The position numbers and the translations under genes were made by a program. From NCBI GenBank assembly GCA_019637155.1, contig JAHBWE010000011.1, positions 246,001-310,000 on the forward strand: a DNA stretch of 64,000 nt, written 5' to 3'. Source of the DNA: Labilithrix sp. (lineage in GTDB: Bacteria > Myxococcota_A > Polyangia > Polyangiales > Polyangiaceae). This document shows, in pieces, positions 44,069 to 52,720 of the stretch. Each line of letters starts with the position of its first letter. The stretch's first letter is position 1. Below the pieces are notes generated by a model. The model was not told where the DNA came from. It did not search any database and worked only from the letters and a program-made list of their open reading frames with translations.

Positions 44069-45196
44069 ATGGAGGAGCGGGCGAAGAGGCGGCATGGCGA
44101 CGATCTTCGCGCTGCGGTCAAGCTCGCGATCCTGGCGACGACGGGCGTCACGGACGTCGTGGAGGAGATGCATGTCACGATCGGCGGCGGGCCGCCCTTG
44201 TTGGGGCGACCGCTCGAGGGGCCGGTGCGTCTCGTCACGAAGCTCTCGTATGGCGCGGTGCGTGGCGTCACGAAGCTCGTCGGCGCCGGGCTCGACCGCG
44301 CGATCGAGGCGCTCGCGCCGGCGCTGGGGGAGAGCACGCCTGGTCCCGAGCGCGAGGCCGTCCTCTCCGCGCTGAACGGCGTCCTCGGCGATCACCTCGC
44401 GGCGACGGGGAGCCCGCTCGCGATCGAGATGAGCCTCCGCTGCCGCGGGCCGCGCGGAGGGCGGAGGCTGCTCGTCCTCGTGCACGGCTCGTCGATGAAC
44501 GACCTGCAATGGACGAGAGGCGAGCATGACCACGGCGCCGCGCTCGCGCGCGACCTCGGCTACACGCCGATCTACATCCGCTACAACACGGGCCTCCACG
44601 TCTCGACGAACGGCCGCGCGCTGGCGAGCCTGCTCGACGCGCTCGTCGCCGAGTGGCCGGAGCCGATCGACGAGATCGCGATCGTCGCGCACAGCATGGG
44701 CGGTCTCGTCGCGCGGAGCGCGGCCCACGTCGCCGCTCTCGGTGCTCCATGGCGCATGAAGCTCCGGCGGATGGTCTTCCTCGCGACGCCGCACCACGGT
44801 TCGCCGCTGGAGCGCAGCGGCAACCTCGCGGCGGCGCTGCTCGGCGTCACGTCGTACAGCGCGCCGCTCGCCCGCCTCGCGCGCATCCGCAGCGCCGGCG
44901 TCACGGACCTCCGCCACGGCAGCATCCTCGACGAGGACTGGTCCAACGCGGACCGCTTCGCGCTCGGCGCCGACGCGCGCACGCCGGTGCCGCTCCCCGC
45001 AGGCGTCGAGTGCTACGCGATCGCCGCGGAGCGCGACGCGCTCGTCCCCCTCGCGAGCGCCCTCGGCACCCACCACGACGCAAAGCACACGCTCGCGTTC
45101 CCGCCCAACGCCACCTGGACGGCCCCCGCGCTGAACCACCTCGAGGTGCTCTGGGACCCCGGCGTCTACGCCCGCCTCCGCGCCTGGCTCGCGTGA
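44069..45196 (+). CDS. Lipase-like alpha/beta hydrolase
   Basis: A 375-residue protein. LLVLVHGSSMNDLQW supplies the oxyanion HG motif, VAHSMGGLVARSAA (about residue 212) is the nucleophile elbow (lipase-type GHSMG variant), and LATPHHGSPLERS matches triacylglycerol-lipase/PGAP1-like enzymes. An acid residue in ERDALVPLAS and a late His in NHLEVLWD complete a likely triad. No signal peptide is visible. The first 110 residues are a helical extension. The substrate is unknown. Confidence 0.78.
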   Translation: MEERAKRRHGDDLRAAVKLAILATTGVTDVVEEMHVTIGGGPPLLGRPLEGPVRLVTKLSYGAVRGVTKLVGAGLDRAIEALAPALGESTPGPEREAVLSALNGVLGDHLAATGSPLAIEMSLRCRGPRGGRRLLVLVHGSSMNDLQWTRGEHDHGAALARDLGYTPIYIRYNTGLHVSTNGRALASLLDALVAEWPEPIDEIAIVAHSMGGLVARSAAHVAALGAPWRMKLRRMVFLATPHHGSPLERSGNLAAALLGVTSYSAPLARLARIRSAGVTDLRHGSILDEDWSNADRFALGADARTPVPLPAGVECYAIAAERDALVPLASALGTHHDAKHTLAFPPNATWTAPALNHLEVLWDPGVYARLRAWLA

Positions 45197-45428
45197 GCGC
45201 ATGGAGGCGCTCGATGCGTTCGGGACGCGGGCGCCGCCGCCCCGCCTCCGCGACCTGGCTCGCGTGAGGGTTTGAGCGGGTGGTGCTTGGGGTAGGGGGG
45301 GCGTGTGGGGAGGGGGGCGCGCGGTGTCCCTTCCCTGCCGAGCGAAGCGAGGCTTTGGGAAGGGCCGCCCGCGCGCAGGCGCGAAGCGCCGAGCACGGAC
45401 GGGGGATGGGCACCTAAAAGAAACGAAA
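45197..45428. other. Intergenic region with duplicated gene end and hairpins
   Basis: The last 25 or so bases of the preceding gene recur at 45244-45267 (CTCCGCGACCTGGCTCGCG after CTCCGCGCCTGGCTCGCG), pointing to a local duplication. A hairpin CCCTTCCC (45328-45335) with GGGAAGGG (45357-45364) follows. No gene was found. Confidence 0.5.
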
Positions 45429-45459
45429 CGAGCGCGATCCTGGGTGGGGATCGCGCTCG
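45429..45459 (-). terminator. Intrinsic terminator after sdhA, possibly bidirectional
   Basis: CGAGCGCGATCC (45429-45440) pairs perfectly with GGATCGCGCTCG (45448-45459). On the minus strand it is followed by a T-rich stretch (TTTCGTTTCTTTT). It lies 35 nt beyond the sdhA stop and should end the sdhC-sdhA transcript. Confidence 0.85.
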
Positions 45460-45494
45460 TCGGGTAAAAGCGAGAGGCTAGGGCGAGGGGCCGG

Positions 45495-47519
45495 TCAGGC
45501 CGTGGCTTCGGTGGGCTTCTTCTCGTCCTTCGCCGCGGCGGTGGCGCTGGCGGCGCCGGCTTGCTCGTACTTGCGGGGGCGCGGCTTCACGAGCGTGATG
45601 TCGACGGCGTCGGTGACGCTGACCGTCTTGCCGGCGAGGTTGTACGTGAGGTCGCGGACGTACTTGACCTCGCTGCGCTTGCCGGACTCGCCGTACAGCG
45701 CCATCGTCGAGCGGAGCCAGTTCTCGTCGTCGCGGTTCTTGAAGTCCGGCTTGAAGTGCGCGCCGCGGGACTCGTCGCGGTTCTTCGCGCCCTGCGCGAT
45801 GACGCGCGCGATGATGAACATGTTCCTGAGGTGACGGACGAACTGCGCGCCCATGTTCGCGCGCGGGGCCTTGTCCGTGACGCCGACGTCGTGCCAGCGA
45901 TCCTCGAGCTCGTCGATCTTCGCGATGACCTTCTCGAGGGTCGGGTTGTGGCGCTCGATCGTGCAGTCGCGGAGCATCGTCGTCGCGAGCTCGTCGTGGA
46001 GCTGGTACGGGTTCTCGTCGCCGTCCATCTTGAGGATGGCGTCGTAGCGCTCGCGCTCCCGCTTCGCGGCCTTGTCGAACACGCTCGACTTCGTGTCGTA
46101 CGCGCTCGCGCCCATGTTCTTCACGTACGTCACCATCGCCGGGCCCGCGACCATGCCGCCGTAGATGCACGACAAGAGCGAGTTCGCTCCGAGGCGGTTC
46201 GCGCCGTGGTACTGGTACTCGACCTCGCCCGCGGCGTAGAGGCCCTCGATGTTCGTCGACTGGTTGCGCGGCGAGCCGACGACGAGGGTGCCGTTCGAGG
46301 CGCGCTCGAAGTCGACCCAGAGGCCGCCCATCGTGTAGTGCACCGCGGGGAAGATGCGCATCGGGTTCGTGTACGGGTCCTCGCCCACGAACTTGTCGTA
46401 GATCTCGAGCACGCCCGCGAGCTTCTTCTCGAGGAGCTCCTTCGGGAGGTGCGTGACGTCGAGGTAGACCTCGAGCTCGTTCTTGCCGGACTTGGCGTTG
46501 AAGACGCCCTTGCCCTCGTGGAAGCACTTGAGGAACAGCTCGCGGCTCGCGATGTCGCGCGGGACCAGGTTGCCGTAGCCCGGGTACTTGTTCTCGAGGA
46601 AGTACTCGCGCTCCGACTCCGGGACCTCGCGGCCGCGGCGGCGCTCCTTCGGGTCCTTCGGCACCCAGACGCGACCGCCCTCGCCGCGGACCGACTCCGA
46701 GATGAGGCGCAGCTTGTCGGCGGCCGGGATCGCGGTCGGGTGGACCTGGATGAACTCGCCGTTGCCGTAGCAGGCGCCCTGCTGGTAGACCGCGCTCGCG
46801 GCGGTTCCAGTGTTGATGACGCTATTGGTGGATTTGCCGAAAATGATGCCGACCCCGCCGGTCGCGAGGCAGACCGCGTCGCCGCGGAAGGACTCGATCG
46901 CCATCGACTTCATGTCCTGCGCGACGATGCCGACCGCGCGGCCGGTCTCGTCCTGCACGATCGAGAGGAAGTCCCAGAGCTCCCACTTGCGGACCATCTT
47001 CTCGCCGCGGACGACGACGCCGCGATCGTCCTCGACGTCGACCGTCTCGTAGCGGCGGACCTGCTCGTCCAACGCGTAGAGGAGCTGCTGGCCCGTCGTC
47101 GCGCCCGCGAACGCGGTGCGGTGGAAGAGCGTGCCGCCGAAGCGGCGGAAGTCGAGGAGGCCCTCCGGCGTGCGGTTGAACGGCACGCCCATGCGGTCGA
47201 GCATGTGCACGATGCCCGGCGCCGCCTTCGTCATGCCGTAGATCGGCGGCTGCTGCGCGAGGAAGTCGCCGCCGTAGGCGGTCTCTTCGAGGTGGACCTC
47301 CGGCGAGTCGCCCTCGCCCTTCGTGTTCACGCTCGCGTTGATGCCGCCCTGCGCGCAGACCGAGTGCGACCGCTTCACCGGGACGAGGGAGAAGAGATCG
47401 ACGGGGATGCCCGCCTCCGCGAGCTTGATCACCGTCATGAGGCCAGCGAGGCCTCCCCCGACGACGATCACGCGCCGGACCTTGCCCGACTCGGTGACGA
47501 TGCTGTGCTTCTGGGCCAT
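45495..47519 (-). CDS. sdhA: Succinate dehydrogenase/fumarate reductase flavoprotein subunit
   Basis: A 674-residue catalytic subunit. The FAD dinucleotide motif VIVVGGGLAGLMTVIKLAE opens the protein, and RSHSVCAQGGINAS holds the histidine for covalent FAD. HPTAIPA and a C-terminal active-site Arg region (YQYHGANRLGANSLL) are typical. The ATG begins MAQKHSIVTE. It starts 24 nt after sdhC. The Ala/Glu/Lys tail has no family counterpart. The third subunit gene is separate. Confidence 0.95.
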   Translation of the reverse strand: MAQKHSIVTESGKVRRVIVVGGGLAGLMTVIKLAEAGIPVDLFSLVPVKRSHSVCAQGGINASVNTKGEGDSPEVHLEETAYGGDFLAQQPPIYGMTKAAPGIVHMLDRMGVPFNRTPEGLLDFRRFGGTLFHRTAFAGATTGQQLLYALDEQVRRYETVDVEDDRGVVVRGEKMVRKWELWDFLSIVQDETGRAVGIVAQDMKSMAIESFRGDAVCLATGGVGIIFGKSTNSVINTGTAASAVYQQGACYGNGEFIQVHPTAIPAADKLRLISESVRGEGGRVWVPKDPKERRRGREVPESEREYFLENKYPGYGNLVPRDIASRELFLKCFHEGKGVFNAKSGKNELEVYLDVTHLPKELLEKKLAGVLEIYDKFVGEDPYTNPMRIFPAVHYTMGGLWVDFERASNGTLVVGSPRNQSTNIEGLYAAGEVEYQYHGANRLGANSLLSCIYGGMVAGPAMVTYVKNMGASAYDTKSSVFDKAAKRERERYDAILKMDGDENPYQLHDELATTMLRDCTIERHNPTLEKVIAKIDELEDRWHDVGVTDKAPRANMGAQFVRHLRNMFIIARVIAQGAKNRDESRGAHFKPDFKNRDDENWLRSTMALYGESGKRSEVKYVRDLTYNLAGKTVSVTDAVDITLVKPRPRKYEQAGAASATAAAKDEKKPTEATA

Positions 47520-47543
47520 GGGGTCGATCCTTTAGAGTCTTCG

Positions 47544-48224
47544 CTACTTCGGAGCAACCACCGATCCGCATGGGGGGGCATTTGCGCCCGATGGGTCGGA
47601 AGAAAACTGCGTGCCCGTCGCGAATCCCAGCACCGTGAGCGCGCCGGCGACGAAGACGGCGCCGCCGACGATCGAGGTGAGGACGCGCATCCGGCGCGTC
47701 GCCCAGCCCTTCAGCGCGCTCGCGGCGAAGAGGCCGTTCGCGAGGTGGAAGGACGTCGCCGCGACGCCGAGGAGATAGAAGAGCGCGAGCCACGGGACGC
47801 CCGCGTACGTCCACGACAGGTGCGCGGTGAGGACGGTGTGGAGCGCCGCCGGATCGAGGCCGAAGAAGAGGCGCTGCACGCGGAGCTCCCAGAGGTGCAC
47901 CGCGACGAAGAGGAAGACCACCGTCGCGCTCACGCGCTGGAGGACCCAGAGGCGGCGATCGCCGAAGCGCTCGACCTCCGCGTCGGCGGAGGGGCGCGCG
48001 AGGAGCCGGAGCCCGTAGATCGCGTGGTAGGCGAGCGGGAGGAGGATGAAGACGACCTCGAAGAGCGCGAGGAGCTTCCAGCGCTGGATCGAGCCGACGA
48101 CGCGGTCGTAGGCGTCCGCGCCCCAGAGCACGGAGGCGTTCGTCGCGACGTGCTCCACGACGAACGCCGCGAGCACGATCGCCCCGGCGATCGTGTGCAG
48201 GCGTCGCGCCGACGGAGACGACAT
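47544..48224 (-). CDS. sdhC: Succinate dehydrogenase cytochrome b558 subunit
   Basis: A 226-residue membrane anchor. Five helices can be seen, with His residues at HTIAGAIV, VVEHVATNAS, PLAYHAIYG, VAVHLWELR and SFHLANGLF that suit two haem b sites, as in the single-anchor B. subtilis type of succinate dehydrogenase. The ATG at 48224 starts MSSPSARRL. It lies upstream of sdhA and is divergent from the lipoprotein gene at 48247 with only 22 nt between the starts, so promoters overlap. Confidence 0.9.
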   Translation of the reverse strand: MSSPSARRLHTIAGAIVLAAFVVEHVATNASVLWGADAYDRVVGSIQRWKLLALFEVVFILLPLAYHAIYGLRLLARPSADAEVERFGDRRLWVLQRVSATVVFLFVAVHLWELRVQRLFFGLDPAALHTVLTAHLSWTYAGVPWLALFYLLGVAATSFHLANGLFAASALKGWATRRMRVLTSIVGGAVFVAGALTVLGFATGTQFSSDPSGANAPPCGSVVAPK

Positions 48225-48234
48225 CGCCCGCGAG

Positions 48235-48240
48235 TATACT
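48235..48240 (+). promoter_or_regulatory. Candidate -10 element TATACT
   Basis: TATACT is a close match to the sigma-70-type -10 consensus in a GC-rich genome. It ends 6 nt before the GTG at 48247, so transcription would start at or next to the codon and the transcript would be leaderless or nearly so. No convincing -35 box was found at the expected distance. Confidence 0.45.
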
Positions 48241-48246
48241 GACCCC

Positions 48247-50112
48247 GTGGGCCGCGCGGCGAGGACAATGCTTGTATTGTGCATCGTCGTGGGCGCTTGC
48301 TCCCGGTCCGCCCGGAAGGAGCGGACGCCGGTCGCGTCGCTCTCGCAGTCGCCGGCCGCGGCGGCGGAGTTCCTCGTCGTCCGCGAGAGCTGGGAGGCGC
48401 GGAAGGTCTCCCGCGACCAGGTCGAGGCGTTCCTCGCGCGGCACCCGAAGGACGGCGCCGCGCCCGTCGCCAAGCTGTACCTCGTCTTCCTCGCCTTCGA
48501 GGCCGGGCAGCTCGCGAACGCGGACGAGCTGCTCGCGTCGATCGGCGAGCTCCCGCCGGGCACGACGCGCGACCTCGCGACGGTGGCGCGCGCGCGGAGC
48601 TTGCGCCTCCACGGCGCGCCGCACGCCGCGCTCGACTCGCTGCGGTCGCTCGTGGGGAAGGTCGTCGACGACGGCGATCGCGAGGTGTTCCTCGAGGAGA
48701 TCGCGCTCTCGGCGATGGCCGCGCACGTCGACTACGAGGCGGTCGCGTACCTCGACGCGTGGCTCCGCGGCGTCGGCGAAGACGACAAGGAGCGGGTGCG
48801 CGAGAAGATCGAGCAGGTGATCGAGTCGCTCCCGCGCAAGGTGCTCGAGGAGACGTACACCTCGATGCGCGCGCGCGGGGCCGCCTCCGGCTACGGCACC
48901 GACATGCAGAAGATCGTGGCCGAGCGGCTCGCGCGGATCGCGGTCCAGACGAACGACGCGGCGCTCGCGCGCTGGCTCGTCGATCAGAGCGGCGTCAGCG
49001 CGGCGCAGACCGGCGGCGACGCGGGGGTGGAGCTCGGCGAGCTCGCGGCCTCGCGGCGCGGCATCGCGAGCTTCGCCGGGCGCACGGTCGGCCTCCTCGT
49101 GCCGACGCGCGATCGCGAGCTCCGCGACGAAGCGGCCGACGTCGTGCGCGGCATCTCGTGGGCGCTCGACCTGCCGCGCCGCGCGGGCGTCACCGACGGC
49201 GTGCGCCTCGTCACGCGCGACGACGGCGTCGACGAGGCGAGCACGAACGCGGCGCTCGAGGAGCTCGAGGGCGAGGGCGCCGGCGTCATGATCGCGGGCC
49301 TCGATCGCGCGAGCGCCGATCGCGCGGTCGTCTGGAGCGAGAAGAACGGCGTGCCGGTGCTCCTCCTCACCGCGCCGAGCGCGAAGCTGATGCCGCAGAA
49401 GTACGGCGTCGTGCTCGGCGATCGGCTCGAGCGCGAGCTCACGATGCTCGGCCAGGCGCTCGTGCGCCACGGCGCGAAGACGGCGGCGTTCGTCGCGAGC
49501 GCGGACGACGACGTCGGCGCGGCGGCGGCGATCGCGGGCGGCGGGCTCACGCTGCTGCCGGCGGTGCGCTGCGACGTGCCGCTCGCGGAGGCGGGGCGGA
49601 CACGTTTTCCGATCGACGCGTGGACGGCGAAGGGGGCGCGCGGCTTCCTCGTGTCCGGCTCCGGCACGTGCGCGCGCGACGTGCTGCGCGACGTCGGGAG
49701 CAGGACCGCGCCGGTCGCGCTCACGCTCGAGGCCGGCGTCCCGCTGAGCGACGTGCCGAAGGGCGTCACCGTGCTCAGCGCGGCGGCGGGGATCATCCCC
49801 GTCCTCACGAGCAAGCCGGACGAGGTGCAGAGCGACGAGGTCCGCCGGTTCATGGAGAGCCTCGGCGTACGGCCGAGCTGGTGGTCGGCGCTCGGGCACG
49901 ACGCGGGCGTGCTCGCGAAGGCCGCGCTCCAGAGCGTGCCGACCTCGAGCACGGTCGATCCCGAGGTCATCACCCAGCGTCGCGCGCTGGTGCAGACGGG
50001 GCTGCTCGCCACGCGCGTCGCGTTGTGGACGAGCGAGGAGCAGCAGCTGAAGAGCACGCGTATCCTCGACCGGACGCTCTCCCTCGTGACCTGGCAGCGT
50101 GACAAACGGTGA
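48247..50112 (+). CDS. LpoA-like lipoprotein with periplasmic binding-protein domain
   Basis: A 621-residue protein. I start at GTG 48247 because it gives a signal sequence (VGRAARTMLVLCIVVGAC) with basic residues; the ATG at 48268 would leave no positive charge. Residues about 30-240 are Ala-rich helices like TPR-type repeats. From about 285 a Leu/Ile/Val-binding-protein-type fold follows (TVGLLVPTRDRELRDEAADVV and GAGVMIAGLDRAS). This helix-repeat plus binding-protein layout resembles LpoA, the outer-membrane activator of penicillin-binding protein 1A, but a ligand-sensing role is also possible. Confidence 0.7.
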   Translation: MGRAARTMLVLCIVVGACSRSARKERTPVASLSQSPAAAAEFLVVRESWEARKVSRDQVEAFLARHPKDGAAPVAKLYLVFLAFEAGQLANADELLASIGELPPGTTRDLATVARARSLRLHGAPHAALDSLRSLVGKVVDDGDREVFLEEIALSAMAAHVDYEAVAYLDAWLRGVGEDDKERVREKIEQVIESLPRKVLEETYTSMRARGAASGYGTDMQKIVAERLARIAVQTNDAALARWLVDQSGVSAAQTGGDAGVELGELAASRRGIASFAGRTVGLLVPTRDRELRDEAADVVRGISWALDLPRRAGVTDGVRLVTRDDGVDEASTNAALEELEGEGAGVMIAGLDRASADRAVVWSEKNGVPVLLLTAPSAKLMPQKYGVVLGDRLERELTMLGQALVRHGAKTAAFVASADDDVGAAAAIAGGGLTLLPAVRCDVPLAEAGRTRFPIDAWTAKGARGFLVSGSGTCARDVLRDVGSRTAPVALTLEAGVPLSDVPKGVTVLSAAAGIIPVLTSKPDEVQSDEVRRFMESLGVRPSWWSALGHDAGVLAKAALQSVPTSSTVDPEVITQRRALVQTGLLATRVALWTSEEQQLKSTRILDRTLSLVTWQRDKR

Positions 50113-50123
50113 CTCTTTTGTGG

Positions 50124-50215
50124 TCAGGGGCTTCGCCCCCGACACCCCCGGCCCTGGGACACGGCCCTCGCGCTTTGCGCTCGGGGCGCTTCGCGCCCGC
50201 TTTCGCGGCCGCTTC
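50124..50215. repeat. RepB copy between genes
   Basis: GGGGCTTCGCCCCCGACACC, then ACGGCCCTCGCGCTTTGCGC and TCGGGGCGCTTCGCGCCCGC follow in the same order as the two RepB units inside the MFS gene, in opposite orientation relative to that gene. The segment lies directly upstream of the small membrane protein gene and may form a hairpin in its 5' region. Confidence 0.75.
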
Positions 50216-50299
50216 CCGGGGCGCCCGAGCGGCACCCCTGGGGCTCCGATTTGCATCTCCCATGACACGATGAGACGATCCCATGCTGAGGAGCTTGCG

Positions 50300-50521
50300 A
50301 TGATGCCGACGGAAGGCCGGACCGATCACGTCGAGGTCACGATCGACGCCCTCTTCGTCGAGCACTACGACCCGCCGAAGGTGCCGCCGAAGACGAGCGC
50401 GGCGATGAAGGGCCGGCGGCGGCGCGTCGTGCCGCATCCGAGGTCGCTCGTCGGGATCGGGCTCATCGGCGCGGCGCTCGCGGGGGCCGGGCTCCTCGTG
50501 TTCAAGCGCTGGTTTGCCTGA
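50300..50521 (+). CDS. Small single-pass membrane protein
   Basis: A 73-residue protein. The N-terminal half is soluble (DHVEVTIDALFVEHYD), followed by a basic stretch GRRRRVVPH and a hydrophobic helix SLVGIGLIGAALAGAGLLVF, so the protein probably ends on the periplasmic side or is anchored with N inside. GAGGAG lies about 6 nt before the first of two ATG codons. A longer frame upstream is encoded by RepB sequence and is not favoured. The function is unknown. Confidence 0.6.
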   Translation: MMPTEGRTDHVEVTIDALFVEHYDPPKVPPKTSAAMKGRRRRVVPHPRSLVGIGLIGAALAGAGLLVFKRWFA

Positions 50522-50548
50522 GCGTCGTCTCGACGCTAGTCCGCAGAG

Positions 50549-52669
50549 GTGCGCCGCGCCGCTGCCGTAACGCTGTTCCTCGCGGTGGCGGCGGCGTGCT
50601 CGTCGGAGGACGCGCCGCGCTCGTCGAACGTGCGCGAGTGCGGGCTCGTCGTCTGGCACAAGCCGGTGAGCCCGAGCGCGCACGTCGAGGTCGTGGGCGA
50701 CTGGGACGGATGGAAGCGGCCGGGGCGCGCGCCTTCGGTTCGGCCCGACGGCTGGCGCGTCACCGCGATCGACACCTCGCCGGGGGAGCACGCGTACGCG
50801 ATCATCGAGGACGGCGTCTGGCTCACGAACCGATCCGAGCCGATGACGGGCACGCACGACGGCCGCGAGGTGACGGTCGCGACCGCGGCCGCGTGCGAGA
50901 CGCCCGCGCTCCGCGTCGACTCGGTGGAGACGAACGCGGCCGGCGACGCCAACGTGCGCCTCACGTTCCTGTCGGCGAAGAACGGCGCGCGCGTCGAGGC
51001 GGCTTCGGTCGTCGCGAAGGCGCGCGATGGGAGCGAGCTCCGCGCGGACGCGGTCGACCCCGCGACGGGGAAGATCGGCTTCGCGCTGCGCGGCCTGGCG
51101 CGTGGAAAATACACGTATACGATCGAGGCCCGATCGGCGGACGGTCGCGTCGCCGAGGACGCGCGCGCGACGGTGTGGATCGACGGCACGAACGAGCCGT
51201 GGGACCCGCGCGACGCGATCGTCTACCAGGTCGTCCTCGATCGCTTCCGCGACGGCAGCGGCGCGCTGAAGACGCCGGCGACGCCGTCGGCGCGCGCGGG
51301 CGGCAACCTCGCCGGCGTGCGCGCGGCGCTCGACGCGGGGGAGCTCGAGGCGATGGGCGTCTCGGCGCTCTGGCTCTCTCCGCTCTACACGAACCCGGAG
51401 GGCGAGTTCCTCGGCAAGGACGGGCGCTCCTATTCGAGCTACCACGGGTACTGGCCGATCGATCCGCGCGGGATCGACCCGCGCGTCGCGACGGAGGCCG
51501 AGCTCGACGACTTCATGGCCGCGGCGCACGCGCGCGGCGTCCGCGTGCTGTTCGACGTCGTGCCGAACCACGTCCACGAGCAGCATCCGTGGACGCGCGA
51601 GCACCCGGAGTGGTTCGCGAACGGCTGCATCTGCGGAGAGGGCGCCTGCGACTGGGGCGCGAACATCAAGACGTGCTCGTTCGCGCCGTACCTCCCCGAC
51701 ATGGACTGGAACAACGGCGCCGCGGCGAAGGCCGGCAGCGACGCGGTGCTCTGGTGGTTCGATCGCTGGAACGCCGACGGGATCCGGATCGACGCGGTCC
51801 CGATGACGCCGCGCTCCGCCACGCGCCGCGTCGCGACCGCCGCGCGGCGGCGCTACGAGCATCCTGGGAACCACCTCTACGTGATCGGCGAGAACTTCGT
51901 CGGGCCCGGCAACTACCAGAGCCTCCGCTACGACCTCGGTCCTTACGGCCTCGACGGGAGCTTCCACTTCCCGCTCATGTGGACGCTCCGCAACGCGATC
52001 GCGTACGAGAGCGCGCCGCTCTCCGCGATCGAGGCGAGCTTCCTCGAAGGCGAGGCGACGTGGGAGGGCGCCGACGCCGTGATGGGCCTCTTCATCGGCA
52101 ACCACGACGTCTCGCGCTTCGCGACCGAGAGCGCCGGCAACGCGGACGGCGACACGTGGATCTCGCCGCCGCAGCCGGTCGATCCGCTCGTCTACGCGAA
52201 GCAGCGGCTCGCGCTCGCGGCGGTGCTCACGATGCCGGGCGCGCCCGTCCTCTACTACGGCGACGAGGTCGGGCTCGCGGGCCGGAGCGATCCGGACTGC
52301 CGCCGCGTGATGCCGGCCGAGGGCGAGCTCCTCCCCGAGCAGATCGAGACGCGCGCGCTGACGCGGAAGCTCGGCGTGACGCGGTCGTGCTCGCGCGCGC
52401 TCCGGCGCGGCAAGCTCACGACCCTGCTCTCCGACGCCGAGCGCTTCGTGTTCGCGCGGACGACCGAGGACGAGACGGCGATCGTCGTCCTGACGCGCCG
52501 GCCGACGACGCCGGTGGAGGTGGCGCTCCCGGCGGGGTCCCCTACGGACCTCGTGGAGGCGCTCAGCGGAAAGCCGCTGGACGCGACCGTCCTGACCGTC
52601 CCGCCGGACCCGTTTGCGGTAAAACTCTACATTTCGGCCGCGACCCAGTGTGTCGTGACTCAGCCGTGA
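50549..52669 (+). CDS. GH13 alpha-amylase-family lipoprotein with N-terminal CBM-like domain
   Basis: A 706-residue protein starting GTG, signal ending AVAAAC. VEVVGDWDGWKRPG (residues about 45-60) matches a glycogen-binding CBM48/CBM20-type module. The GH13 barrel follows: DVVPNHVHEQHPW, GIRIDAVPM with the nucleophile Asp, VIGENFVG with the acid/base Glu, and FIGNHDVSR with the third Asp. All are intact. It should act on alpha-glucans at the cell surface or periplasm. A second GH13 gene follows 51 nt later. Confidence 0.88.
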   Translation: MRRAAAVTLFLAVAAACSSEDAPRSSNVRECGLVVWHKPVSPSAHVEVVGDWDGWKRPGRAPSVRPDGWRVTAIDTSPGEHAYAIIEDGVWLTNRSEPMTGTHDGREVTVATAAACETPALRVDSVETNAAGDANVRLTFLSAKNGARVEAASVVAKARDGSELRADAVDPATGKIGFALRGLARGKYTYTIEARSADGRVAEDARATVWIDGTNEPWDPRDAIVYQVVLDRFRDGSGALKTPATPSARAGGNLAGVRAALDAGELEAMGVSALWLSPLYTNPEGEFLGKDGRSYSSYHGYWPIDPRGIDPRVATEAELDDFMAAAHARGVRVLFDVVPNHVHEQHPWTREHPEWFANGCICGEGACDWGANIKTCSFAPYLPDMDWNNGAAAKAGSDAVLWWFDRWNADGIRIDAVPMTPRSATRRVATAARRRYEHPGNHLYVIGENFVGPGNYQSLRYDLGPYGLDGSFHFPLMWTLRNAIAYESAPLSAIEASFLEGEATWEGADAVMGLFIGNHDVSRFATESAGNADGDTWISPPQPVDPLVYAKQRLALAAVLTMPGAPVLYYGDEVGLAGRSDPDCRRVMPAEGELLPEQIETRALTRKLGVTRSCSRALRRGKLTTLLSDAERFVFARTTEDETAIVVLTRRPTTPVEVALPAGSPTDLVEALSGKPLDATVLTVPPDPFAVKLYISAATQCVVTQP

Positions 52670-52720
52670 GTTGACAAACCTGGCCCTTCCGCCATGCTGC
52701 GCCAGGCTTCGAGGTCCCCC

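Noticed and set aside
50099..50299. Upstream extension of the small membrane protein gene
   Set aside because: The extra residues are encoded by RepB sequence, while a good ribosome site sits before the ATG at 50300.
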